Source of the DNA: Trochalopteron elliotii
Taxonomy: Eukaryota; Chordata; Aves; Passeriformes; Leiothrichidae
Reading direction: 5' to 3'
NCBI GenBank assembly: GCA_024734555.1
Contig: JANPWX010000651.1
Location: 2,622,718-2,686,717, forward strand
DNA length: 64,000 nucleotides
Each line of letters begins with the position of its first letter. Positions within the stretch are counted from its first letter, which is position 1. Made by a program: the position numbers and the translations under genes. The notes below the pieces were generated by a model. That model made no database searches. It was not told the DNA's origin and worked only from the letters and a program-made list of their open reading frames with translations. This document shows positions 38,027-49,199 of the stretch, piece by piece.

Positions 38027-40052
38027 TTAAAGCCTTTGTTAGGTCTTATTACCCCCTCTTCCTGGAGAGTGCCACTCCAATATGGAAATCTGTTTTCTCA
38101 TAGCAAACAACAGTGAATTGAGATGTGTAGATTTATCCTTCTTTCTGATGGAGAACACACTAGGCTCCTGTAGCTTAAAGGTGAATTAGGGTAGAGAGGA
38201 GTCCTGCTGAAAATATATTTTGGTGGTGCTTTGTTTTCTTTCATTTCTAGTTCAAGTCTCAGAGCTCTCCTAAGAGCTCACCTTGGCACACTGGAGCCAG
38301 CCTGGGTTTGCAGCTGGGCACTCCAGTGTCTTTTGACACATTTTTCTAATACACAAAATTTGAACTCTCATCTGTAAGTTTAGGTTTGCTTAAGCAAATA
38401 ATTCTTTTTAGTGGGTGGGTCACAGCCAGCCATGTGTATGGATTATTTTGGTTTGTTCTCATAAAAATGGGTTTCTTTGGATCTCTGCAGCTTTCTGCTG
38501 AAGCAAAACCAAGGAGCTCAGTCTTTGTGTGACTATTCTGTATATTTATTATTATTTTTTCAAAATTTATGATTTACATATTTCACTCTAGAATTTTAAG
38601 ACAAATAGGGAGTTGTTGACCTAAAATTATTAATTAATGAAGTTTGAAGCAGAATCTGAGGTTTGAATAGCAACAGAATGTTCATAGAAGGATAAAAGTA
38701 TAATCTGATGCTGGAATATTCAGAAATTCTCAGAGAGGCTCCAGCCCTCACTGAAATTCATCCATAAAACCTATTCAAGCTTAATTCAGTGTACTACTTG
38801 CAGACACTCTTTGAAAATACTTGTTTTCTTCTTTTAATCCACTCTGCAGGGCTCCTTATCTGTGACTGCATGAGCCATTATTTACTGTTATTTCAGAGTG
38901 AAACTTTAAAAGGGTTTGAATGGAGCTAAATGTCCAATTCCCATTCAGTCATGTGCTTAATCACATTCTGGTTTTTTAGATAAAGGAAATTGTGTTTCCT
39001 TTTTGTTCTGTTTATTGACTTCATTGGAAGTACTTGGGTCCTTAAGTGATAGGGTCTAACTGCATCATCGCTTCTCAAATTAATTTTGTCATATTTTCAG
39101 GCATATACATCTTGGTTTAGCAGGTAGAGGTAATAACGTGTTTTTAAAAGGGAATCAATTAATTCTGTGATTTAAGCTGGACATCACAAATAAAAAGAAG
39201 AACTTCTTGTGTTGCCAGTTGTCATCTGTAGCTGAATATATAAATGGATGTGGGGACACTGATTCTGCTTCCCAGGGTTTTTTTCTGCAGTGGGTAATTG
39301 GGTTTTCTCCTTGAAAGGCCATGCTCATAGGCTGCTCTTCCAAATCTGTTCCCAGCAAAAATGCTAACACGGGACAGAGATTTAACGAGATGTATAGGTT
39401 GCACCTGCTCTATCACATATTCCCAAGGGATTTCTAACACTATCCTGGGAAATTCAGGAGCAATGCAGAGCTGTTGAGTGTATACTTCTGCTTCCCTGCT
39501 TGGTTTTGATCTTTAATTTTTTATGTAGAGGGGAAAATGTTGGAGAGTTGGTCAAGGAAAAACAAGAAGTTTGTGGAAAACAGGAATATTCCAAGGTATT
39601 TTTGACTCATTTTTAGTACCTAGCTATCTGAAGAAAACCGTCATATTTGTCTGTATTAATTTAGTGCTTTGAGAGTTAAGGCAAAAACATAAAAGGAATA
39701 GTTTCAGAAAATGATTATTTTTGAAATTTAGAATTAGCTGTTTCTTGAATATTCACTTCAGAGGCCAGAGGATATAAAGGTAAAATTTGCTAAGGTTGAT
39801 AAAGAAAAATGGATACTTTCCCTGTGTGTGACTGAGCTCATGCAAACTAGTGTACTAATTTTGAAGTGCAATGGTATTTGGAAATATAGTACCCCTAAAT
39901 CCTCATCTCAGTTTTGCATTAAGACTTAACAACTTGAAAGTATTAGTTACTTCCTGGGTTGCATTACATTTAAAATGCAGAGAAAATATGCTTAATTTAG
40001 AGGTATAATGTAATTATTTTTCACATTAAATTGTTTTTCTCTATGCTTTTAG

Positions 40053-40141
40053 GGTATAAAGCCAGCAAGCTTTGAGAAAGTTACCGATCCTGAAATTAAA
40101 GAGATAATTGGGGAGTGCATCTGCAAAAACAAAGAAGAAAG
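40053..40141 (+). CDS. WNK2: WNK2 exon 5: kinase C-lobe
   Basis: 89 nt, acceptor CTTTTAG|GGTATAA, donor GAAAG|GTTTGT, phase 0 to 2. Encodes codons 285-313 and two bases of Arg 314: [18 protein letters not shown] and [11 protein letters not shown]. The GTTTGT donor departs from GTRAGT at +3 and +4 and is the weakest GT donor among the kinase exons. Confidence 0.96.
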
Positions 40142-40921
40142 GTTTGTTTCAAGGCATCGAATTTTGTATTAAATAACGTGCATGCAGGGATTTCAGGACT
40201 GTCTGTGGATTTCTGCTCTGCTCTGTGGGTCTCCCCTGTCCAGGAGAAAATGCAGCATGGGAGTGCAAATATAAATGATTTCCTGCTTTGCTGGCATTCA
40301 GTGTCAGGACAAGCAGTGCTGTTGTGTCTCAGCCCCTCAGTGTGACTGTGGAGCTAACCAGGGTGTTCCTGCCATTTCAGGTTCAAAAAATCTCACTGGA
40401 AGGGGCAGTGGGGGGTAAAGGTTGGTGTGGTGGGTTCACCATGAGCTGCTGTAGCAGATTTCACTGACCTCTGGATGTGGAGACACGTTGTGCCTTGTTT
40501 TTTGTTTGGGTTTCAAAACCGATGTTTTACTGCTCTCTGCCAGTTTGTCTTGTGCTCAGCATTTCCTGACTCTCACAAATACAGTTTTTAGGGACTGCAG
40601 CTGACTGCCTAGAGGGATTCTTTTCCCTGGTACTCTTTAAGCTCAGATACTTAAGGAAAGTTGAACAAAGCTATAACCTGCATTTCTCCCAAGTGGTTGT
40701 GGTGTATAAATATTGCTAAAGCTTTGAGAAATTGGAAATGTCACTTTTTCAATTTCATTTCCTTTTCAAAATCCTATGTCTTTTCAAAAAGAACAGAAAT
40801 CCATCATGGGTGAACACCAAACATCGTGTAAATGTTTCCACCTTTAACAGCAGTGTCTTGTTACAAGCCTTTCTGAAATTGTTGACTTGCAGTGTTTGAA
40901 TCTTCTTTATATCCTTTGCAG
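40142..40921 (+). other. WNK2: WNK2 intron 5
   Basis: 780 bases, GTTTGT to TTGCAG. No repeat or other feature recognised. Confidence 0.9.
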
Positions 40922-41141
40922 ATATGAAATAAAAGATTTATTAAGCCATGCCTTTTTTGCTGAAGATACTGGGGTAAGAGTGGAACTTGCAGAAGAAGAC
41001 CATGGTAGGAAATCCTCTATTGCCTTAAGACTCTGGGTAGAAGATCCTAAGAAACTGAAAGGAAAACCCAAAGATAATGGAGCCATTGAGTTTACTTTTG
41101 ATCTGGAGAAGGAAACTCCTGATGATGTTGCACAAGAAATG
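40922..41141 (+). CDS. WNK2: WNK2 exon 6: end of kinase domain and start of PF2-like domain
   Basis: 220 nt, acceptor TTTGCAG|ATATG, donor GAAATG|GTAAAA, phase 2 to 0. Codons 314-387. [15 protein letters not shown] closes the kinase C-lobe. [15 protein letters not shown] and [19 protein letters not shown] form the first half of the PF2-like (OSR1_C) autoinhibitory domain, a fold known to bind RFxV peptides and to restrain WNK kinase activity. Confidence 0.97.
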
Positions 41142-43589
41142 GTAAAATACACTTCTGACAAAAATGTATATATATAGAAAGTAGTGCATAAATCTCAAGG
41201 GACAACAGGAACCAGCTGGGTAAAATAACTTCTCTTGAACCACTCCAGGTGTCCAGTTTAGGCACTTTGCATTGATTTTGGAATGACTACTGCAGAAAAA
41301 GGGTGGACAGGGAACAACTAACTGAAACATATTGTTTGAAAAGAGATGCCTGAAATCACAGTTTACAGAACTTAGGGACCATAGAGGTCTGGTCTACTTT
41401 TATATTTCGCAAGCCCTTCTGTCAGTTTCTATAGGCTGTGGAATGTCTTTGAATTTACTTGGAATCTGTTTAGTTCCAGACAGCAGCTAGAAATACATTA
41501 GGAGAGTTCAGAAGTTCAGTCACAAAATATTCTGCATTGGATTCTCTAAAACACTTTCCCCCATCTTTTCTGTTGGTGTTCCTTAGAAGGAATGTAGATG
41601 AGAAAGGTCCATGGTCAGCCCCTCTACCCCCAAACTTTGATAGAAAACTTAGTTAGGAGTAAGTTAGGAGTTAAGAGTAACCTTTGGATTTTTTAGCAGA
41701 TAAGCTTCACTTGCTGAATTTCTGTATTTTTATAATTGTGGGCCTTTGTTAGAGAATCTGTGTTCCAGTTTCACCACCTTGTCCTTGAACTCCCATTCTG
41801 ATGGTGTCTTTGCTGCAGTTGTTTTGGTGTTCTAAAGTCACTGAGGCACTGAGCCAGGGTCTGAACGTTCCTGTGCTTGCAGAAATGTTCCTATTAGACT
41901 CTAAATCCTGAGGGATCCCATTTAATGATGTCATCACCACTCTGTTCTGCTCAGGAGGCACTCATTTTGGTAATGCTGCCTTGCCCTGCTGGAACTCATC
42001 ACCATCTACTCCAAGTTTAGTGGGAGGAATTCAGGCTCCTTTGTCTTCTTGTCATTAGTTTGCAGTAGGTCCAATGTTTTTGCAGCAATATATCATTACA
42101 GAACTCATTTAGTTTAAAAATTGCTCTGGTACCATTATATACTGTTATATTTTGTATTTAAATATTGATGGAAATATTTGGAATTTCAAAGTTCTCTAAG
42201 TTGCTTGGTCCATAGTTGTGATGTTTTATTTTGAAGAGGAAATAACTCTCATGAAAAGTATATTTAAAAGGATCATGCCTGAACTACAGTGACACTGTAC
42301 CCTTTCCCAAATAATTCCCAAATAATTCCAAAATCTGTATTCTACATTAATGCTTACCTAAGTGGGTGCCCATGAAATGCTTTCAAACCTGAGGCTGTTG
42401 CAGGGGCAGAAAAGGGGGATGTTTATTCCTTAATGTGTTTTTCTAGTCCTTGTGAATTGTGGAACACCAAAGCCATGTGCTTTCATCAGTTTGTTACTTT
42501 ATGTGCTGTGGAAGAGAAGGATGCAGGAGACCTGAGTACTGGGAATTATTTATCACTACTGGTGGATTTTTGGTAGTCAGGCAATCCCACTTGCCCAGGG
42601 GATGTGGAAAAAGGGAACTGGAAATGTTCTAGTGGGTTTGGAAAGTGAAGTTAGCTCTCCCAGCCAGTGGGTACTGCAGAGGGGCAATGCTCCATTAAAA
42701 TGAAGCTGTGTTTTAAGCTGCTTTGCACCCATTAATTTTAGCAGTGAAAATGTAAGCTGGGAAACTATCTTATGTTTGGACAAGAGCAAAGCAGGAAAGC
42801 ATCTATATTTCCCCCATGGATGTAAGGGCTTTCAAATTTGCCAAATATGCACGTTAAGAATGTAGGGAGAGCGGGCAAAGCTCTGGTAGGTCATTATTAA
42901 ATGAAAATTCATACCCTGCACTGCAGGAGATTATGCAAACAAATAGCACAAAGATGAATTTCCATTTTATCTGTTGAGCAGTTGAGTTCTGAGAAGCCTC
43001 ATCCCCTTTTCCATCAAATGGAAACAGTCTGCTTTTTCTTTTTAAAAGTCAATCAATACTGATTGACTTGACTGTTTAAGAGAAGTTAATTTGAGACATA
43101 ATTCTGTTAACATCTTGTCCTTCACAATTTGCTATGCTGTCAAGCAGAGCAATTTGGAAAACTCTGTGTGCTGGAAAGGTTAAGGCAGTAAATTCAGATT
43201 TAGGGGCAGTTTGATTCACTCCAGGTGCATTGTTCAGAGATTCTTTTTCTTGTTTTGTCTCTTCTTTTAGTGTGAGAAAGGAAAAAAAGAAAGAGGGAAA
43301 TGCATCTGCCATTAAACTTGCTCTCCTCAATGGATGTTTAGTGGTGGGTACTTAGAGGCAGTATATATTCAGGTCTTAGACATTATATCCTGGGATTTTT
43401 TAATGCATTGGGAATAGAAGTTTTACTGAGAAAGAACCCTACCTCATCATGCTCTTGCGTTTTCCTGTTCTTGTGAGAAATAAATCCATATAAATCAGTG
43501 TTGTTCCAAACGGGTGTTTTCTCTGTTGGGAAGAGGTTCCCGTGTGGCGGGAGCGGCCGGGATCCTGCTGAGTGTGTGCTCCCCTGCAG
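41142..43589 (+). other. WNK2: WNK2 intron 6
   Basis: 2448 bases, GTAAAA to CTGCAG. AT-rich unique sequence, no CR1 recognised. The last roughly 60 bases become abruptly GC- and CpG-rich approaching exon 7. Confidence 0.9.
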
Positions 43590-43878
43590 ATCGACTCGGG
43601 CTTTTTCCACGAGAACGATCTCAAGATCGTGGCCAAGTCCATCCGGGACCGCGTGGCGCTGATCCTGTGGCGCCGCGAGCGCATCTGGCCGCGCATGCAG
43701 GCCGAGGAGCGCCGCGACCCCGACGGCGGGGACAGGCCCCGCGCGCCGCAGCCGCAGCACGTCCAGGTCACCTACCTGTCCCACACGGGGCACCACGTCC
43801 TGTCGGAGCCCGAGGAGCCCGAGGCCGACCAGCACTCCTTCCAGCAGAACCTGCCCACCAGCGTCACCTCCGTCGCCT
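43590..43878 (+). CDS. WNK2: WNK2 exon 7: end of PF2-like domain and start of linker
   Basis: 289 nt, acceptor CCTGCAG|ATCGAC, donor GTCGCCT|GTAAGT, phase 0 to 1. Codons 388-483 plus one base. IDSGFFHENDLKIVAKSIRD and RVALILWRRERIW complete the first PF2-like domain. The rest is a variable linker with HVQVTYLSHTGHH and the conserved acidic EPEEPEADQH. Much more CpG-rich than the exons on either side. Confidence 0.96.
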
Positions 43879-45960
43879 GTAAGTGCCGCGCCGGCGTCAT
43901 GGCACGCGGGGATGGGTGTCTGAGGGGGAAACTGCAGTGAGCTGAGCTCACGTGGACTGATCTGATGTGGGTGGGTCTGCACTGGGCCTCAAACCCCATA
44001 AACATCCAGGACACGTACGTGACAATTTTGAAAGCAATGAAGTTTCGAGAAAACAGTATTATATAGATATCTCTGTATAATTCTCTATATATTTTGCTAC
44101 TAAACAATTATCATGGAGTTTCTGTTCTACTGTTTTGGGCTTGTACGTAAGCACATTTAAGTAAAAGATGCATTACCTTTAGCAAGACACAGCTGCTGCT
44201 TCAATTCAGGTATTTTATAAAGGGCTATACCAAGGTCTGCATTAAATACTGAAATATCCATGTGTGCCCATACAGGAAAAATCCCTTTACGTGATGTGAG
44301 AAATAGCCACATTTGCATAACATTCACAATATTGCCACATCCACAAAGCTTTTTATCTGAAGCTAAAATGAGCTCATTTCATTTTTTTGGATCATATACT
44401 TATTTCATGCTAATTCCTTTGAGGAACACTGCAATTATGACTCTTTTTGTTTCTGGTGCTGCAGTGAAGTGACTTGTGCTTCCCATGGCTCTGCTGGACA
44501 TGAGTTGGCAAAATGTTATACTAAATATAACCCCCACAATTAATTTCCTACTCCTCCTCAGCTTTTAACCATTACTTGGTATTATTTGGCAATTTGCTAT
44601 CAGATTATTTGAACATTTTCTTAGCATAGGACCTCTATAAATTAGGGTGGCACCTGTTTGTAAAATTTAAGGTCTAATGTAAAAGTGGAAATAATTAACT
44701 TACCGTGTGCAATGCACATTCTATAAAAACCTTAGACTGACTCACAGCTTTTACTTAAGCACTTTATCATTAGACTCTTTTTTTTTTTCCCCTTTGAGGT
44801 CCTGAATAATTGTTTGTAATAAAATGGAATGTTAATGCAGCAGAAATCCCATCATGAGAGTAGGACTGTGTTGGCTCTTCAGAAATGAATTGAATAAATA
44901 GAGAGGGGAGTTTAATTTTGGAAAGCAAAAAACATTTGGGAGAATAGCTTGGGAGTACTGAAGAGAAATGTCATCTCTATTGCTATTAAAAAATAATTTG
45001 TTATTTGAAAGCCAAATAAGTAAAACTTTATTTAGAATATGGAAAGAAGAGACAGGGGAAAGTGTTGGGAAAAGAAATAGTATTTAAGCTTAGCTGTAAC
45101 TTAAGATGGATTTTTAAACTGTGTTGCAGTTTTCTTTAATTTTTGAATTTTAAATCCCTATTAGAAGCTCTTTGTCCTTGGGATATGTCCAGCTGCAGTC
45201 TGGTTGTCTCACTTCCTTTCTCAAGTGAACAAAGCAATAACTTAGGCTCAAACAGAGCTGGGCACTTGTATTTTACACACTTTAAAAGCTGCGAAAAGAC
45301 ATTTTTAAGTCAGAAATACCAATATTTCCAGTTGACAAAGGACCCAGTGCTTGCCCAGTGCCCGTAGCTGTGCAGTTCCACAGGTTAACTGGGCAAATGC
45401 TCCACAAGAAACTCCCACAGACCTCTGAGTGTGCTAAACCCACTGGAACCTGCACGGAGTTTCTGTCTGACCTCAATTGCACTACACTCAAGCAGAGCAT
45501 GACTTGCTGGTCTAAAATCATACAGCATAAAGAATTTTGTAATTTTCAGTGCTGCTAATAAAAGCAGTGTTAAAGTCAGTGCATCCCTGGAAGATGGAAC
45601 TCTAAAAGACCCTATCATCTGCTCTGAACTCGACAGTTGGGGTTTCCTCTCCTTTCATCCTACAAAATCTATAAACATCTGCAATTCTTAATGTCAACCT
45701 TATGCCCTTTAAAGGAAATGTTAATGTGCCTAAAATATCAGTGTGCACAGAACTCCATGGGGATGGATGGCTTTTGGCTTAAGAGAAGCGGCGTGTGCCT
45801 TTTGTAGAGAATAACATTGGTGTTGTATAATTTATTTATATAACGAAAGGGCTAGAGTGGTAAAAATGCTAATTACATAAACCACGGTGACCTTGCTGTA
45901 AAATCATCACTTGAAGGTTGGGAGTTGTTGAGGTTTTAATCAGAATGGCTGTTCCTGCAG
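43879..45960 (+). other. WNK2: WNK2 intron 7
   Basis: 2082 bases, GTAAGT to CTGCAG. AT-rich unique sequence. No CR1, RNA gene or coding signal recognised. Confidence 0.9.
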
Positions 45961-46157
45961 CTGACAGCACGTTTGACAGCGGCCAGGGCTCCACGGTGTA
46001 CTCGGACTCGCAGAGCAGCCAGCAGAGCGTCATCTACTCGTCCCTGCCGGACGCTGTCCCTCCAGCCATCCAGAGGGTCTACAGCCCCCCCCTGAGCGAG
46101 GGGCAGCCTGTGCCCCACAGCCTCCCCCAGCTCGGACACTACCAGCAGCCCTCGGCA
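45961..46157 (+). CDS. WNK2: WNK2 exon 8: conserved Ser-rich motif and Pro-rich linker
   Basis: 197 nt, acceptor CCTGCAG|CTGACAGC, donor TCGGCA|GTGAGT, phase 1 to 0. Codons 484-549. Starts with DSTFDSGQGSTVYSDSQ and SSQQSVIYSSLPD, strongly conserved in WNK proteins, then SEGQPVPHSLPQLGHYQQP. The Ser-rich motif is a plausible phosphorylation target, by inference only. Confidence 0.95.
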
Positions 46158-46704
46158 GTGAGTCCCAGGCTTTTGCAAGCAGTTCTGTATCCTGGGTGAT
46201 ATTTCATATTCATGCTCCTGTTCCCAGAGGATACGGGTCCCAGGGGTCTCTGTATGTGTTCCTCACTCACCCGTGTGCACGGTGACCTGCTCAGCCCCTT
46301 ATCAGTCTGTTGGCACTGAACTGCATTAGTGGCTTTGCAGCAAAGCACAAGAAGGACATGGACATGTTGGAGTGTGTCCAGACGGGGCCACAAGAATAAT
46401 TGGAGGGCTGGAGCCAGGCTGGGAGAGCTGGGGGTGTTCACCTGGAGAGAAGGCTCCAGGGAGAGTTCAGAGCCCCTTGCAGGGCCTGAAGGGGCTCCAG
46501 AAGAGCTGGAGAGGGGCTGGGGACAAGGGTTGGAGGGACAGGACACAGGGAATGGCTTCCCACTGCCAGGGGGTGGGGCTGGATGGGATCTTGGGAAGGA
46601 ATTCCTGGCTGTGAGGGTGGGTAGGCCCTGGGAGGGGTTTCCCAGAGAAGCTGCGGCTGCTCCATCCCTGGCAGTGTCCCTCCCTAACCTCTGTCTCTCC
46701 ACAG
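46158..46704 (+). other. WNK2: WNK2 intron 8
   Basis: 547 bases, GTGAGT to CCACAG. About 335 of these are a plus-oriented CR1 copy (46349-46684) ending only 20 bases before exon 9. Confidence 0.9.
46349..46684 (+). repeat. CR1 LINE fragment (plus) abutting exon 9 acceptor
   Basis: AGAAGGACATGGACATGTTG, GAGAGTTCAGAGCCCCTTGC, GAATTCCTGGCTGTGAGGG and GGTAGGCCCTGGGAGGGG, ending CATCCCTGGCAGTGTCCC. The usual terminal tail is missing, so the copy is truncated at its 3' side next to the splice acceptor. Closely similar to the copy at 53065. Confidence 0.9.
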
Positions 46705-46845
46705 CCCGTCCTGCCTGCGGTGCCGGCCGCGCCCGTGGTGCCCCAGCACTTCCCGGAGCCGGCGCTGCCGTTCCCGGTGGTGCCCAGCACCGTGGCCCCG
46801 CTGCCGCTGGCACAGCCGCCACCGCCCGTGCTGGCCAGCCAGCAG
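46705..46845 (+). CDS. WNK2: WNK2 exon 9: Pro/Val-rich linker
   Basis: 141 nt, acceptor CTCCACAG|CCCGTC, donor AGCCAGCAG|GTGAGA, phase 0 to 0. Codons 550-596: Pro/Ala/Val-rich, for example PVLPAVPAAPVVPQHF and PLAQPPPPVLASQQ. A symmetric exon, so it could be skipped without a frameshift. Low-complexity linker with no domain. Confidence 0.88.
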
Positions 46846-46921
46846 GTGAGAGCTGGGCCGTGCCAGGGGCCGTGCTCATCCCAGCCCTCCCCATGTCTGC
46901 TCTGCCTCACACAGCCATCCC

Positions 46922-47014
46922 CAAGCAGCTGTGGCTGCCCCTGGATCCCTGCAAGTGTCCAAGGCCAGGTTGGGCACTGGGCTTGGGGCACCCTGGAACA
47001 GTGGAAGGTGTCCC
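46922..47014 (+). repeat. Internal CR1 fragment (plus orientation)
   Basis: CAAGCAGCTGTGGCTGCCCC, GTGTCCAAGGCCAGGTTGG and AACAGTGGAAGGTGTCCC. It begins with the CR1 segment that overlaps the end of the copy before exon 9, so exon 9 sits between two partial CR1 sequences. Confidence 0.82.
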
Positions 47015-47673
47015 AAGTTTCTCTGCAAAACTTCCCAGGGTACCTGTGTTCCTCAGAGACAGCAGTGTCCGGTGAATGTCCGTGCTGAGGAGGGTAGGGC
47101 AGGACAGCAGAACAAGGGAAATTAGGGTGGGAAATTCTTTTGCCCTACAGAATGCATTGTTTTGATCTTGTATGCACTGGTGGATCGCACATGTGGAATC
47201 AATGTTGTATCACCAAACTTTTATTTATTTTTCCAATTTGGGGATCTGTGTATTTACACTGCTAAGTGTATATAGTAATATATATAATGAGGCAAAGTTA
47301 CCTAATCTGCTGGGATACTTTCCCCTCCCTATGCCTTAGCCAATTCACAAGCATTTCCTAAGACACAGGCTGGATTTGAGAGGGAGGTTTTAGGAAGCTC
47401 CTTCATTCCCTGAGCATGGTTTTCCTGCTCTAATGTGATGTCTCATGGAGTGGGAGGTGGCTGAGCCACAAGTGTCAGTGCCCTCTGACCCTTTGGTGAG
47501 CCGTGGGCAGCTGTCTGAGCTGCAGATTAACCCAGCTGGGGTGTGAGAGCAGGGCTGGCTCAGGGAGCTGCAGCTTTATGAACTGCAGCCCAGCGCCATG
47601 GGCGTGCAGCGCTGCCCCCAGGGCTGGGGCAGGAGCTCCTCCGTGGGTGAGGGGGGCCCCGTCCATCCCTCAG

Positions 47674-47859
47674 ACAGGGCTCAGTGCTCAGGTGCCCCCA
47701 CCTCGGCCTGTTTGCTCTGTCCCAGCACCAGTGCCAGCCCAGCCCCATGCTGCCGTTCCCCTGGATTTGGGGTTGTACCTGGGGAGATGCCAAAGCATGG
47801 GATGGCAGAGGCTCTGTGAGCTGCAGGGCCTGGTGAAGCCACCAGCCCTGGGCTCCCAA
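47674..47859 (+). CDS. Candidate alternative cassette exon (Pro-rich, phase 0-0)
   Basis: A pyrimidine-rich acceptor (CCCCGTCCATCCCTCAG|ACAGGG) and a near-consensus donor (TCCCAA|GTAAGT) bound 186 nt, or 62 codons, open in the frame that would join exons 9 and 10 (both phase 0). The predicted peptide is Pro/Ala/Val-rich at first (QVPPPRPVCSVPAPVPAQ), like the neighbouring exons, then less so (GWQRLCELQGLVKPP). I do not recall an equivalent in mammalian WNK2. It may be a species-specific exon or chance. Confidence 0.25.
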
Positions 47860-48470
47860 GTAAGTCACCCTGAGCCAGCCTATGCCTCAGAGTCATCCTT
47901 TTGAACCAGAAGGGTTTTTAAAGTACTTCCAGAACTAATTAGAGGAACTGAAGAATAAGATTCCAATAGCACATAAAATATGGGGGTTTGTTACTGATGA
48001 TTTCCAGCTTTAATGCAACTTTTTCTCTCTGTTCTGCTGTCCAAAGCCTGGCAGGCCAGGGGAGCATTACTTTTCCCTGGAAAAGTAAAGCTACTTTTTT
48101 GGCTACCACATTGTCACTACAGTACATCAGAAATATCTGGAACCTAGCTTTTACTGCAATTATTGTGTTTGATTGTGTCTCAGGTAATAAGTGGTGTACT
48201 TTCCGTGCCTGCTCCATTATGTAGCAACTTCTGCTTGCCAGGATGAGCTGGGTATTAACTGCATCTTGGAAGTTAGTGGGTGGGGATTTCACAGGGCCAA
48301 CTGGAACAATCTCTGGGACTTAAAGAGTCTGAGTCATTACTAATAACCTCTCCAAGGCAGTTAGCACTTGTCATTTTAGCTAATAAATCTTGCATTTAAA
48401 TGTGTTTTAAGCATGGGCTTCTGTGCAGTGTTAGAATTAAGAGTGCCTGTCTCTCCTGGGAGCTGTCCCT

Positions 48471-48882
48471 GCTGGAGCACGACCAGGGCAGGGAATGGAG
48501 CTGGGAAAGGGGCTCAGCCTGGAGAAAAGGAGGCTCAGGGGGGACCTCCTGGCTCTGCACAGCTCCCTGACAGGAGGGGACAGCTAGGGGGGTCGGGCTG
48601 TGCTCCCAGGGAACAGGGACAGGAGGAGAGAAAATGACCTCGGGCTGTGCTAGGGAAGGTTTAGGTTGGATATTAGGAAAATTTTCTTCACTGAAAGAGT
48701 GGTTAAGCATTGGAATAGACTACCCAGGGGCGTGTGGGAGTCACCATCCCTTGAAGTGCTCAGAAAACATCTTGATGTGGCACACGGGGACATGTTTTAA
48801 TGGTGGACCTTTCAGTGCTGGGTTGGTGGTTGGACTCAGTGATTTTAGAGGTGTTTTCCGACCTAAATGAGCCTGTGACCCT
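48471..48882 (+). repeat. CR1 LINE 3' copy (plus orientation)
   Basis: GCTGGAGCACGACCAGGGC, GGGGACCTCCTGGCTCTGC, GGTTTAGGTTGGATATTAGG, TGGTTAAGCATTGGAATAG, and a weak end CCTAAATGAGCCTGTGACC. Differs from the 46349 and 53065 copies in the 3' half (CAGTGATTTTAGAGGTG), so it is another subfamily. Confidence 0.85.
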
Positions 48883-49001
48883 GCACTCCAAGCGCCGTGT
48901 CTGTCCTGACAGTGAGCTGGGGAGAAGTGGGGAGCGTGGCCAGCCTGGTTCCTTTGCAGCACCCGAGCAGTAACATTTGTTTTCTCCCGGTGTCCCCGCA
49001 G

Positions 49002-49199
49002 CAGCAGCAGCCGCCCATGTCGCAGGCAGCCTCCCTGCAGCAGGTGCTGGGCAGCCAGCCCGTGTGCCCGCTGCCCGCAGCCCCGCACCTGCTGCCGCCC
49101 TTCCCGGCCCAGGGCTCGCAGGTGCCGGCCAGCAGCTCCCCTCTGAAGCCCCTGCAGATCTCCACCGTGCCACAGCTCCCGCCCGTGGCCCCTTCTCAG
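49002..49199 (+). CDS. WNK2: WNK2 exon 10: Gln/Pro-rich linker
   Basis: 198 nt, donor CTTCTCAG|GTAACT, phase 0 to 0. Codons 597-662, starting QQQPPMSQAASLQQVLG and ending PLKPLQISTVPQLPPVAPSQ, which aligns with the SPLKPLQ-type region of vertebrate WNK2. The acceptor CCCCGCAG is followed directly by CAGCAGCAG, giving tandem NAG acceptors. Use of the downstream ones would drop one to three Gln. Confidence 0.9.

Larger units (their letters stand above)
46846..49001 (+). other. WNK2: WNK2 intron 9
   Basis: 2156 bases, GTGAGA to CCGCAG. Contains CR1 fragments (46922-47014 and 48471-48882), a TATA-rich microsatellite-like patch near 47264-47290, and a GC-rich open stretch (47503-47904) with a candidate cassette exon at 47674-47859. 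Confidence 0.88.

Noticed and set aside
46329..47075. 248-codon ORF spanning intron 8, exon 9 and intron 9
   Set aside because: It is in a different frame from exon 9 (which is read from 46705, phase 0) and is largely translated CR1.
47726..47859. Exon starting at the CTGTCCCAG acceptor in intron 9
   Set aside because: Phase 0 from 47726 runs into an in-frame stop (TGA) before the donor. Only the acceptor at 47674 (or 47692, 47743) keeps the frame open.
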